Of a stretch of 64,000 bases of DNA, positions 35,948 to 44,390 are shown in pieces. The translations under genes were made by a program, and so were the position numbers. The stretch's first letter is position 1, and each line of letters opens with the position of its first letter. The notes beneath the pieces are model-generated. The model was not told the origin of the DNA. It searched no databases and saw nothing but the letters and a program-made list of their open reading frames with translations. The stretch is from Ideonella alba (GTDB taxonomy: Bacteria > Pseudomonadota > Gammaproteobacteria > Burkholderiales > Burkholderiaceae_C). Location of the stretch: the NCBI RefSeq assembly GCF_018069875.1, contig NZ_JAGQDF010000002.1, positions 1-64,000 on the forward strand, read 5' to 3'.

Positions 35948-37239
35948 CCCAACAGGTCGCGCAGACGGTACCAGGCCATGCCCAGCACCAGGGCCGGCGT
36001 GCGCAGCAGCCGACCGCCCGGGAAGGGATGGTGCTTGAGCCGGGCGAAGACGTCAAAGCGCGAGGCATCACCGGTCATCGCCTCGGCCACCAGGCGGCCG
36101 GCCAGGCCGGTCAAGGCCAGGCCGTGTCCCGAGAAGCCTTGCAGGTAATACAGGTTGCTGCCCAGGCGGCCGAAATCGGGCGCGCGGTTCATGGTGATGT
36201 CGACAAAGCCGCCCCAGGCGAACTCGATCTTCGCGTCGCGCAGTTGCGGGAAGGTCCCGGCCATGCGCTGGTGCATGCTGGCGGCCAGGTTGGGCGGCGT
36301 CATCGTGCTGTAGCTGACGCGGCCGCCGTAGAGCATGCGGTGGTCGTTGGTGGTGCGGAAGTAGTCGAGCACGAAGTTGGTGTCGCAGACCGCCGAGCGG
36401 CTGGGCACCAGCGAGTCGGCCAGACCGCTGTCCAGGGTCTCGGTGCAGACGATGTAGGTGCCGACCGGCATGATCCGTTGTTCCAGCTGCGGGGCCACGC
36501 CCTGCAGGTAGACGTTGCCGGCCAGCAGGACCTGGCGTGCCCGCACCTGACCTTGCGCGGTGCTCAGCTGGACGACATCGCCGGGCTGCAGCGCGGTGAC
36601 CGGGCTGTCTTCGTGGATGCGTACTCCCGCGGCGGCGGCGGCGCGGGCGATGCCCAGTGCGTACTTCAGCGGATGCAGGTGGCCGGAGCGCGGGTCGTGC
36701 AGACCGCTGTGGTAGCGCGGGCTGGCGATCCAGTCCTGAATGGCTGATGGGGCCACCAGCGTGAACTGCGCACCGTAGACACGCGCCATGCGCTCGGCCC
36801 AGGCGGTCAGCGCCGCGCCCTTGCCCGCCGAGGTGGCCACGCCCAGGTAGCCATCGCGCCAGTCGCAGTCGATGCCGTGCTGGGCGATGCGCTCGCGCAG
36901 CAGATCCAGGGCCTCGAGCGACATGTCCCACACACGGCGGGCGTCGTCCAGACCCAGCTGGGCTTCAATGGTCTCCTGGTCGCAGGCCAGACCGTGGATC
37001 GCCTGGCCACCGTTGCGGCCGCTGGCGCCCCAGCCCACCTGGCGGGCCTCAAGCAGCACCACCTGCCGGCCCTGCTTGGCCAGGTCCAGCGCCGCGCACA
37101 GGCCGGCCAGACCGCCGCCGACGATGGCGACATCACAGTCGACCGCACCCTGCAGGGCAGGAAAGGTCTGGGTGCGCGGGGCGGTGGCAGCGTAGTAGGA
37201 CTGCCGGGCAAGATCGCGGTCGACGCTCAGGAAACTCAT
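35944..37239 (-). CDS. puuB: Gamma-glutamylputrescine oxidoreductase (FAD-dependent)
   Basis: A 431-residue DAO-family flavoprotein. The FAD-binding dinucleotide motif is VAIVGGGLAGLCAALDLA near residue 36, followed by the Glu that binds ribose in VVLLEARQVGWGASGRNGG; GHGLALTGLAGRLVAEA near the C-terminus is the second FAD segment. It oxidises gamma-glutamylputrescine to the aldehyde with O2. It is the first gene of the minus-strand polyamine run, divergent from the Lrp-family gene across a 210-base intergenic region. Confidence 0.92.
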   Translation of the reverse strand: MSFLSVDRDLARQSYYAATAPRTQTFPALQGAVDCDVAIVGGGLAGLCAALDLAKQGRQVVLLEARQVGWGASGRNGGQAIHGLACDQETIEAQLGLDDARRVWDMSLEALDLLRERIAQHGIDCDWRDGYLGVATSAGKGAALTAWAERMARVYGAQFTLVAPSAIQDWIASPRYHSGLHDPRSGHLHPLKYALGIARAAAAAGVRIHEDSPVTALQPGDVVQLSTAQGQVRARQVLLAGNVYLQGVAPQLEQRIMPVGTYIVCTETLDSGLADSLVPSRSAVCDTNFVLDYFRTTNDHRMLYGGRVSYSTMTPPNLAASMHQRMAGTFPQLRDAKIEFAWGGFVDITMNRAPDFGRLGSNLYYLQGFSGHGLALTGLAGRLVAEAMTGDASRFDVFARLKHHPFPGGRLLRTPALVLGMAWYRLRDLLG

Positions 37240-37417
37240 ACGTTATGCGCTAGGCAAGCCCTCTGGCGGTGATGTTCTCTATCGAGCAAGCTTCAGACCA
37301 ACAAGATCATTGCCGATCAGTCTGCTGCCCCGAAAAATCGTTGGAAGGCAGTGTAGGCGTCGGCACGCGCAATGTGCTTGCGCGCCGACCCCGGAGGAAC
37401 CCGGTCTGGCGCAATTT

Positions 37418-37456
37418 CATGCGAGGATCTGTGCGAAGATTGCACGATCATGCGAA
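37418..37456. promoter_or_regulatory. Direct repeats TCATGCGA, candidate Lrp-type operator
   Basis: TCATGCGA occurs at 37418-37425 and again at 37449-37456, exactly 31 bases apart (about three helical turns), with related TGTGCGAAGAT between. The second copy overlaps the regulator's start codon, which suits autoregulation. The remaining 37240-37417 region between the divergent genes shows no clear promoter. Confidence 0.4.
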
Positions 37457-37929
37457 ACAGCTCCCCCCGCCTGCAATTGGATGCGATTGACCGGGCCATC
37501 CTGACCCAGCTGCAGCACAACGGAAAGCTCTCCAATGTGGAGCTGGCGCAGCGGGTCCACCTGTCGCCGTCGGCCTGTCTGCGGCGCGTGAAGCAGCTGG
37601 AGGAGGCGGGCGTGATCGCCCAGACGGTGGCGCTGCTGAACCCCAAGGCGGTGGGCCAGCACGGCACCAGCTTCACGATCATCAACCTGGAGTCGATGAC
37701 CAACAGCCTGCTGGAAGCCTTCGAGCAGGCGGTGCGCGACGAGCCGCAGATCCTGGACTGCTACTACCTGACCGGCTCGAACGACTACATGATCCGCTTC
37801 ACCTACCGGGATGCGGAAGACCTGGAGCGCTTCCACACCCAGGTGCTGATGCGCCTGCCGGGCGTGGAGCGGTCGAACTCGATGCTGGTGCTGCGCACCG
37901 TGAAGAAGACCACCGCGCTGCCGCTGTAG
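37450..37929 (+). CDS. Lrp/AsnC-family transcriptional regulator of the polyamine cluster
   Basis: A 159-residue regulator: an N-terminal winged helix-turn-helix (about 10-65, LDAIDRAILTQLQHNGKLSN then SACLRRVKQLEEAGVI) and a C-terminal RAM ligand-binding domain (about 75-150). I chose the ATG at 37450 because the protein then begins immediately before the LDAIDRAIL start of the family; the frame opens earlier at 37372. It is divergent from puuB, the classical arrangement for a local regulator responding to a pathway amino acid or polyamine. Confidence 0.93.
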   Translation: MRNSSPRLQLDAIDRAILTQLQHNGKLSNVELAQRVHLSPSACLRRVKQLEEAGVIAQTVALLNPKAVGQHGTSFTIINLESMTNSLLEAFEQAVRDEPQILDCYYLTGSNDYMIRFTYRDAEDLERFHTQVLMRLPGVERSNSMLVLRTVKKTTALPL

Positions 37930-37979
37930 GGCCCGTTCACACGACCGGGAGGGCCTGGCGCGGCAGCCGCCGGTCGGCC

Positions 37980-38525
37980 TCAGCCGATGAAGGCGCGGCG
38001 CTGCTCGGCCAGGCGCCGGCCCAGACCGTCCACCTCTTCCGACAGGGCCAGGCGGGCCTGCGGGTAGATCAGCGACTCCTCCAGCGCGATGTGGTCGTGG
38101 TAGAGGGCGGTGAAGACCTCGACCCCGGCGCGCAGGGCGTCCAGGTCGTACCAACTGTAGCCATCGGCCACCGCAGAGAGCTGCAGCGCCAGCTCGCGCC
38201 AGTCTTCCTCCAGCCAGCCGTGGTCCAGCTGCAGGCGCTGGACGTGGCGCACCAGCTCCAGATCCTGGCCGCTGAGCAGCGGCGGGAACACGGTGCGCTC
38301 CTCGTCGCGGTGGTGCTCGTGCGCCTCGGTCTCGAAGAAGCGCATCACCGCGCCGGCCATCTGGCGCGCCGCCGGGTCGACGCTGTGCCGCTCCAGGTGG
38401 TCGATCAGGCGGTTGAGCACCTGCAGGTGTTCGATCACCCGGGCATGGCAGGCATCAAGCGCCTCGAACGGAGCGAGGCGGGCCTGCAGCTGGCGCTGCA
38501 GTTCGGGGGTCAGGGCCTGGGCCAT
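37980..38525 (-). CDS. Hemerythrin-like domain protein
   Basis: A 181-residue helical protein with metal-ligand spacing of the hemerythrin HHE family: an early His in CHARVIEHL, HEHHRDEERTVFPPL in the middle and HDHIALEESLIYP near residue 150. These residues would bind a di-iron centre for oxygen or reactive-species sensing or storage. A GGAGG ribosome site precedes the ATG at 38525. There is no signal peptide, so it is cytoplasmic. Confidence 0.9.
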   Translation of the reverse strand: MAQALTPELQRQLQARLAPFEALDACHARVIEHLQVLNRLIDHLERHSVDPAARQMAGAVMRFFETEAHEHHRDEERTVFPPLLSGQDLELVRHVQRLQLDHGWLEEDWRELALQLSAVADGYSWYDLDALRAGVEVFTALYHDHIALEESLIYPQARLALSEEVDGLGRRLAEQRRAFIG

Positions 38526-38688
38526 GGTGGGATCCTCCGGCGACGTTGCGATGGCCCATTCTTCGGGTCTGTCCGGGCGTCGCCCTTGTCCGATGTCAAA
38601 GGCCCTGGGGGCTGTCGTGCGCCGCGCCGCCCTGGTGCGTGGGCTGCACCAGCGCAGCGCAGCGCGGCACCAGCCTGGGTCGTCTGAA

Positions 38689-39621
38689 CTACAGCCCGGC
38701 CAGGCGCCGCTGCCCGCACAACCAGGTCCACACCGCATGGGCGGCGGCGAGGCTGCTCAGCTCGGCGTGGTCGTAGGGCGGCGCCACCTCGACGCAGTCC
38801 ATGCCGACAAAGGGCAGCGCACACAGCTCCTCGACCAGGGTCAGCAACTGGCTGCTGCTCAGGCCGCCCGGTTCGGGCGTGCCGGTGCCCGGGGCGAAGG
38901 CCGGATCCAGGCAGTCGATGTCCAGGCTCAGGTACAGCGGCGGGCGGCCCTGCGCCTCCCAGCGCCGCCGGATGGCCTGGACCACGGGCGCCAGCGCCGC
39001 CGGACCGTCCTGGCCCCGCAGGTCGCGGGCGGTGAAGATCTGACCGCCCTGGGTGCGGACATAGTCGCGCGCCTCCGGCACCGCGGCCGACCGGATGCCG
39101 ATCTGGGTGAAGCAGACAGGATCGACCAGGCCTTCCTGGATGGCTTCCCAGACCCAGGTGCCATGGCCGCTGGGTTCGCCGAAATGGTCTTCCCAGGTGT
39201 CGCAATGGGCATCGAAGTGGACCACCCCCAGCGGCTGGCCCAGGTGCGCACGGTAGGCGCGCAGCAGCGGCAGCGTGACCGAGTGGTCGCCCCCCAGCCA
39301 GGCCATGCGGTGGCGCTGCAGCAGCGCCGGCAACTGCGGCATCAGCGCGGCGCGCATGCCCTCCAGGCTGGTGTTGGGCAGCGGCAGGTCGCCCGCGTCG
39401 GCCAGCACGCCGTCGAGGTCCAGCCCGAACAGCGGATGGGTGCCGTCGCACAGCGTGTGGCTGGCCTGGCGGATGGCTGCCGGTGCGAAGCGGGCGCCGG
39501 GTCGGTTGGTCACGCTGCCGTCCCAGGCCAGGCCGGCCACTGCGAAAGGCGCTGCGGGCGCGGCATGGGTGCTCGGGCAGCGCAGGAAGCTGGTCTGCGC
39601 CAGGTAGGCGAATCCGGTCAT
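38689..39621 (-). CDS. speB: Agmatinase / ureohydrolase
   Basis: A 310-residue binuclear manganese hydrolase of the arginase-agmatinase superfamily. Metal ligands are visible in GGDHS, HFDAHCDT and LDIDCLDP. Agmatinase would give putrescine and urea. The ATG at 39621 starts MTGFAYLAQ; the frame continues upstream to 39762 but with low family similarity. It lies 1.5 kb from the polyamine cluster. Guanidinobutyrase or another ureohydrolase activity is possible. Confidence 0.9.
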   Translation of the reverse strand: MTGFAYLAQTSFLRCPSTHAAPAAPFAVAGLAWDGSVTNRPGARFAPAAIRQASHTLCDGTHPLFGLDLDGVLADAGDLPLPNTSLEGMRAALMPQLPALLQRHRMAWLGGDHSVTLPLLRAYRAHLGQPLGVVHFDAHCDTWEDHFGEPSGHGTWVWEAIQEGLVDPVCFTQIGIRSAAVPEARDYVRTQGGQIFTARDLRGQDGPAALAPVVQAIRRRWEAQGRPPLYLSLDIDCLDPAFAPGTGTPEPGGLSSSQLLTLVEELCALPFVGMDCVEVAPPYDHAELSSLAAAHAVWTWLCGQRRLAGL

Positions 39622-39936
39622 GAACGCTGGGCGGGGTGTCCGCCGTGTCGGGGAAGGGGTGGAAGTGTAGGCAGCGCCTGGTGGGCGGAGCGGGGATGCG
39701 TGTTTACCATGACGAAATGACGGTTGCGCCATGTGAAATGCAGCGATGCTGCGATGCCGCAAAATTTCTCATTTCGAAAAATTGGCTTTCACACTGCGGA
39801 AGATGATGGATAAGTTGTTGTTTTTATTGAGATGAAAAAGTAGTCTTATATAAGACACAAGTGTTCGCAGGTCTGTGGCTCGGGTTAAGCTAACGCCCAT
39901 CTTGATCCTCACTTCCCCCTTGCCAGGAGAGCATTG
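39622..39936 (+). promoter_or_regulatory. AT-rich aceA control region with a 14-bp palindrome
   Basis: This intergenic stretch is visibly richer in A+T than the rest of the window. It contains a perfect palindrome, GTCTTATATAAGAC at 39843-39856, about 80 bases before the aceA start, which could cover a -10 region. GCAGC-GAT-GCTGC at 39741-39753 is a second small dyad. No gene is seen here. A dedicated repressor site is likely, because isocitrate lyase is usually tightly controlled by carbon source. Confidence 0.6.
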
Positions 39937-41253
39937 ATGACCCGACTGACCCGCGAACAACAGATCGCCGCCCTCGAAAAGGACTGGGCCGAGAACCCCC
40001 GCTGGAAGCTCGTCAAGCGCGGCTACAGCGCGGCTGACGTGGTGCGCCTGCGCGGCAGCCTGCAGCCCGAGTACACGCTGGCCCAGCGTGGTGCCGAGAA
40101 GCTGTGGGAGAAGGTCAACGGCGGCGCCAAGAAGGGCTACGTCAATGCCTTCGGCGCGATCACCGCCGGTCAGGCGATGCAGCAGGCCAAGGCCGGCCTG
40201 GAGGCCGTGTACCTGTCGGGCTGGCAGGTCGCCGCCGATGGCAACACCAGCGAAACCATGTACCCCGACCAGTCGCTCTACGCGTACGACTCGGTGCCCA
40301 CCATGGTCCGCCGCATCAACAACACCTTCAAGCGTGCCGACGAGATCCAGTGGAGCCGTGGCATCAACCCGGGCGACGAGCAGTTCGTCGACTACTTCCT
40401 GCCGATCGTCGCTGACGCGGAAGCCGGTTTCGGCGGCGTGCTCAACGCCTTCGAGCTGATGAAGAACATGATCGCCGCGGGCGCTGCCGGCGTGCACTTC
40501 GAAGACCAACTGGCCGCTGTCAAGAAGTGCGGCCACATGGGCGGCAAGGTGCTGGTCCCGACCCAGGAAGCCATCGAGAAGCTGATCGCCGCGCGCTTCG
40601 CCGCCGACGTCATGGGCGTGCCGACCATCGTGCTGGCCCGCACCGACGCCGAGGCCGCCAACCTGATCACCAGCGACCACGACGCCAACGACAAGCCCTT
40701 CCTGACCGGCGAGCGCACCCAGGAAGGCTTCTACCGCGTGAAGAACGGTCTGGAGCAGGCCATCAGCCGTGGCGTGGCCTACGCGCCCTACGCCGACCTG
40801 GTGTGGTGCGAGACCGGCGTGCCCGACATCGGCTTCGCCCGCGAGTTCGCGCAGGCCGTGCACGCCGCCTGCCCGGGCAAGCTGCTGAGCTACAACTGCT
40901 CGCCCTCGTTCAACTGGAAGAAGAACCTGGACGACAAGCAGATCGCCTCGTTCCAGGAAGACCTCTCGGCGCTGGGCTACAAGTACCAGTTCATCACGCT
41001 GGCCGGCATCCACATCAACTGGTACAACACCTTCCAGTTCGCCCACGACTACGCCCGCGGCGAAGGCATGAAGCACTACGTGAACCAGGTGCAGGAGCCG
41101 GAATTCGCGGCCCGCGACCGCGGCTACACCTTCGTGTCGCACCAGCAGGAAGTCGGCGCCGGCTACTTCGACGACGTGACCACCGTCATCCAGGGCGGCT
41201 CGTCCAGCGTCAAAGCGCTGACCGGCTCGACCGAGGAAGAGCAGTTCCACTGA
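39937..41253 (+). CDS. aceA: Isocitrate lyase
   Basis: A 438-residue glyoxylate-cycle enzyme splitting isocitrate to glyoxylate and succinate. The catalytic motif KKCGH is present with the active Cys at residue 198; ARTDAEAA and YNCSPSFNW are further active-site segments. An AGGAGA site precedes the ATG at 39937, preferred over a TTG one codon earlier. It is monocistronic, with its own AT-rich control region and a strong terminator. Confidence 0.98.
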   Translation: MTRLTREQQIAALEKDWAENPRWKLVKRGYSAADVVRLRGSLQPEYTLAQRGAEKLWEKVNGGAKKGYVNAFGAITAGQAMQQAKAGLEAVYLSGWQVAADGNTSETMYPDQSLYAYDSVPTMVRRINNTFKRADEIQWSRGINPGDEQFVDYFLPIVADAEAGFGGVLNAFELMKNMIAAGAAGVHFEDQLAAVKKCGHMGGKVLVPTQEAIEKLIAARFAADVMGVPTIVLARTDAEAANLITSDHDANDKPFLTGERTQEGFYRVKNGLEQAISRGVAYAPYADLVWCETGVPDIGFAREFAQAVHAACPGKLLSYNCSPSFNWKKNLDDKQIASFQEDLSALGYKYQFITLAGIHINWYNTFQFAHDYARGEGMKHYVNQVQEPEFAARDRGYTFVSHQQEVGAGYFDDVTTVIQGGSSSVKALTGSTEEEQFH

Positions 41254-41290
41254 TCGATTGAAGTCGCCTGCCGACCGCAGGCGCACCCGG

Positions 41291-41321
41291 GCCCGGCCGC
41301 CACCAGCGGCCGGGCTTTTTT
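41291..41321 (+). terminator. Intrinsic terminator of aceA
   Basis: GCCCGGCCGC (41291-41300) and GCGGCCGGGC (41306-41315) form a perfect 10-bp stem with a CACCA loop, followed by six T residues. It also separates aceA from the convergent alcohol dehydrogenase gene. Confidence 0.95.
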
Positions 41322-41331
41322 CATGGGCGAC

Positions 41332-42480
41332 TCACAGCGAGGCGTGCAGCATCTCGCGGTACTCGTCGGCCGTGGCCACACGCGGGTTGGTGCCGTGGCA
41401 ATGGTCGGCCATCGCGCCAGTGATCACGCGGTCGAACAACTCCGGTGTCACGCCCAGCGCGCCCAGACCGCTGGGCAGGCCCAGCCGGGCGTTCAGTTCG
41501 CGCACGGCCTCGGCCAGCTCGGTGCCCTGGCTGTCACAGCCCGGCAGGCCGATGGCCTGCGCCATGCGCTGCAGACGCCGCTCGCGCTGGATGCTGTCGG
41601 CACCCGCGTTGAAGCGGATCACGGCGGGCAGGAACATCGCGTTGAGCGTGCCGTGGTGCAGGCGCGGGTTCACGCCGCCCAGGCTGTGGCTCAGGCTGTG
41701 CACCGCGCCCAGGCCCTTCTGGAAGGCCATCGCGCCCTGCATGCTGGCGCTCATCATCTGCCAGCGCGCCTCGCGGTCCTGGCCGTCACGGGTGGCGCGC
41801 TCGATGTGGGCCCAGCCACGTGCCAGGCCGTCCAGCGCGATGCCATCCGCGGGCGGGTTCACCGCCGCGGCCATGAAGGTTTCGAAGCAATGCGCCAGCG
41901 CGTCCATGCCGGTGGCAGCCGTCAATGCGGGCGGCAGGCCCAGCGTGAGTGCCGGGTCCAGCAGTGCGGCCTTGGGCAGCAGCAGCCAGCTGTGAAAGCC
42001 CAGCTTGCGGCCATCGTCGACGATGATGATGGCGCCGCGTGCCACCTCGCTACCGGTGCCGGCGGTGGTGGGCACGGCGATCAGCGGCGCCACGCGGTCG
42101 GTGATCTTCGGGCTGCCACCCTCGATCGTGGCGTAGGTCTTCAGCGGGCCCTCGTGGGTGGCGGCGATTGCCACGCCCTTGGCCAGGTCGATGCTTGAGC
42201 CGCCGCCCACGGCAATCAGGCCGTCGCAGCCTTCATCGCGGTACTGCGACACCGCCGCCCGGACCGCCGCCTCGGTGGGGTTGGACGGCGTGCGGTCGAA
42301 CACCGCATGCGGCACCTCGCCCAGCGCGGCCAGCGCCTGGTCCAGCACACCGGCGGCGCGCACACCCGGGTCGGTGACCACCAGCGGGCGGCGGATGCCG
42401 ATGCGCGCGCATTCGGCAGGCAGTTGCGCGACCACGCCGAAGTCGATGTCGATCTGGGTGAGGTACAGGATGCGGGCCAT
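41332..42480 (-). CDS. Iron-containing alcohol dehydrogenase
   Basis: A 382-residue group III alcohol dehydrogenase. It has the NAD-binding GGGSSIDLAKG, PTTAGTGSEV, and the metal-binding His-rich region GMDALAHCFE, HSLSHSLGG and LHHGTLNA. Typical substrates are short alcohols, 4-hydroxybutyrate or related compounds. The 4-hydroxybutyrate option would connect to GABA made by the polyamine cluster, but nothing here proves it. The ATG at 42480 begins MARILYL; an upstream frame to 42507 is less likely. Confidence 0.92.
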   Translation of the reverse strand: MARILYLTQIDIDFGVVAQLPAECARIGIRRPLVVTDPGVRAAGVLDQALAALGEVPHAVFDRTPSNPTEAAVRAAVSQYRDEGCDGLIAVGGGSSIDLAKGVAIAATHEGPLKTYATIEGGSPKITDRVAPLIAVPTTAGTGSEVARGAIIIVDDGRKLGFHSWLLLPKAALLDPALTLGLPPALTAATGMDALAHCFETFMAAAVNPPADGIALDGLARGWAHIERATRDGQDREARWQMMSASMQGAMAFQKGLGAVHSLSHSLGGVNPRLHHGTLNAMFLPAVIRFNAGADSIQRERRLQRMAQAIGLPGCDSQGTELAEAVRELNARLGLPSGLGALGVTPELFDRVITGAMADHCHGTNPRVATADEYREMLHASL

Positions 42481-42548
42481 GACGGAGTTCGGGATGGAGG
42501 AGGGCACAGTATGCTCAGGCCTGCGCCCCCGTGCCCCCGAGACTTTCC

Positions 42549-43490
42549 TTGAGTACCCACCTGCTGACGCCGGCCATGGCCGGCATCCTGGAGCGGATCC
42601 AGCGCGCCAAGCGCCCGCCCTTCCACACGCTGTCGCCGCAAGACGCCCGGCGTGCCTATGTTGCTGGCGCCGAGGTGCTGGAGCCGCCGCGCGCGCCGCT
42701 GCCGCGGGTGGAGGATCTGCAGGTGCCCGGCGCCGGTGGGGCCCTGCTGGCCGCGCGCCTGTATGCGCCCTCGACCGAGCGGTTGCCGCTGCTGCTGTAT
42801 CTGCATGGTGGCGGCTTCGTGATCGGCGGGCTGGAGACCCACGACAGCCTGTGCCGCCAGCTGGCGCTGCGCAGCGGTGGCGCGGTGCTGTCGCTGGACT
42901 ACCGGCTGGCGCCGGAGCACCGCTTTCCCACCGCGGTGGACGACTGCGTCAGCGCGCTGCGCTGGCTGATCGACGAGGGCGCTGCCAGCCTGGGCCTGGA
43001 CGGTACCCGCATCGCCGTCGGCGGCGACAGCGCCGGCGGGACGCTGGCCGCGGTGGCGGCGCTGCAGGCCCGCGACGCCGGCCTGCCGCTGGCCCTGCAA
43101 CTGCTGATCACGCCCGGCACCACCGCGCATGCCGACACCGGCTCGCACACCCTGTTCGCCAATGGCTTTCTGCTCGATGCGGCGGCCATCGCCTGGTTCT
43201 TCGACCACTACATCGACCGCCACCACCGCAGCGACTGGCGCTTCGCCCCGCTGCTGGCCCCCGACGTGGACGGCGTGGCCCCGGCCTGCGTGCTGCTGGC
43301 CGAGTGCGACCCGCTGGTCGATGAAGGTCTGGCCTACGCCGACCGGCTGCGTCTGGCCGGCGTGCCGGTCGAGCTGGAGCTGTACCGGGGCCTGACCCAT
43401 GACTTCATCAAGATGGGCCGCATCCTGAAGGAGGCCGGCCAGGCCCAGCAGGTGGCGGCCGATGCCCTGCGAAAGGCCTGGAACGCATGA
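42549..43490 (+). CDS. HSL-family alpha/beta-hydrolase (esterase/lipase)
   Basis: A 313-residue enzyme of the hormone-sensitive-lipase group: oxyanion hole HGGGFVIGG, nucleophile GDSAGG, acid in LAECDPLVDEG and His in LTHDFIK near the C-terminus. The start is uncertain. TTG at 42549 has a GAG element upstream and gives a family-like N-terminus; GTG at 42531 and ATG at 42576 are in frame. It overlaps the following thioesterase gene by ATGA, so both are co-translated. Confidence 0.86.
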   Translation: MSTHLLTPAMAGILERIQRAKRPPFHTLSPQDARRAYVAGAEVLEPPRAPLPRVEDLQVPGAGGALLAARLYAPSTERLPLLLYLHGGGFVIGGLETHDSLCRQLALRSGGAVLSLDYRLAPEHRFPTAVDDCVSALRWLIDEGAASLGLDGTRIAVGGDSAGGTLAAVAALQARDAGLPLALQLLITPGTTAHADTGSHTLFANGFLLDAAAIAWFFDHYIDRHHRSDWRFAPLLAPDVDGVAPACVLLAECDPLVDEGLAYADRLRLAGVPVELELYRGLTHDFIKMGRILKEAGQAQQVAADALRKAWNA

Positions 43491-44344
43491 AACGCGCCGA
43501 TTTCCGTTTTCTGGACCGCCAGCGCGTGCGCTGGGCCGAGGTGGACCTGCAGAAGATCGTCTTCAACGGCCACTACCTGATGTACATGGACACCGCGGTG
43601 GCGGGCTACTGGCGCGCGCTGGCGCTGCCCTACCACGCCACCATGGACGCCCTGGGCGGCGATCTGTACGTGCGCAAGGCGACGCTGGAGTACCACGCCT
43701 CGGCCGAGTACGACGACGCGATCGAGACCGGCATCCGCTGCGAGCAGATCGGCAACTCGTCGATGCGCTGGGTCAGCGGCGTGTTCCGCGGCGAGGAGTT
43801 GCTGGTCAGCGGCGAGCTGGTCTATGTCTTCGCTGACCCGGTGGCGAAGAAGTCGCTGCCGGTGCCGCCCGACCTGCGCCGTGTGCTGCAGGGCTTCGAG
43901 GCCGGCGAGGCGATGGTCGAGGTGCGCGTGGGCACCTGGGACGAACTGGGCCGCGAGGCCGGTGCGATCCGCCAGCAGGTCTTCGTGCAGGAGCAGCGCA
44001 TCCCCGCCGACATGGAGTGGGACGCGGCCGATGCCGCCTGCCTGCATGCCGTGGCCTTCAACCGCTTCGGCCTGCCGCTGGCCACCGGGCGGCTGCTGGA
44101 GCACGTGCCCGGCGTGGCCAAGATCGGCCGCATGGCGGTGCAGCGCCCGATGCGCGGCAGCCAGATCGGCCGCCACGTGCTGGATGCGCTGATGGCTGCG
44201 GCGCGCCAGCGCGGCGACCGGGAGGTGCTGCTGCATGCCCAGACCAGCGCGGCGGGCTTCTACCGGCGCGCCGGCTTCGTGCCGCGCGGGCCGGAGTTCG
44301 AGGAGGCGGGCATCGCCCACATCGAGATGGTCTGCCCGCTGTAG
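43487..44344 (+). CDS. Fusion of an acyl-CoA thioesterase (hotdog) and a GNAT acetyltransferase
   Basis: A 285-residue two-domain protein. Residues about 1-135 are a 4-hydroxybenzoyl-CoA thioesterase/YbgC-type hotdog domain (WAEVDLQKIVFNGHYLMYMD with the catalytic Asp). Residues about 145-285 are a GNAT domain of the ElaA type, with the acetyl-CoA loop in MAVQRPMRGSQIGRHVL and ending AGFYRRAGFVPRG. Both halves use acyl-CoA. There is no break, so the fusion is encoded in one frame. Role unknown. It is co-translated with the upstream esterase. Confidence 0.88.
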   Translation: MKRADFRFLDRQRVRWAEVDLQKIVFNGHYLMYMDTAVAGYWRALALPYHATMDALGGDLYVRKATLEYHASAEYDDAIETGIRCEQIGNSSMRWVSGVFRGEELLVSGELVYVFADPVAKKSLPVPPDLRRVLQGFEAGEAMVEVRVGTWDELGREAGAIRQQVFVQEQRIPADMEWDAADAACLHAVAFNRFGLPLATGRLLEHVPGVAKIGRMAVQRPMRGSQIGRHVLDALMAAARQRGDREVLLHAQTSAAGFYRRAGFVPRGPEFEEAGIAHIEMVCPL

Positions 44345-44390
44345 GGGCGCCTCCAACGACCTGGCGCAGGCGCTGGCCCGCGCGCGGCGC

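Noticed and set aside
42158-43324. 388-residue plus-strand frame overlapping the alcohol dehydrogenase and esterase
   Set aside because: It spans a convergent gene end in a different frame and is Ala/Arg-rich nonsense; the esterase frame is supported by HGGGF and GDSAGG.
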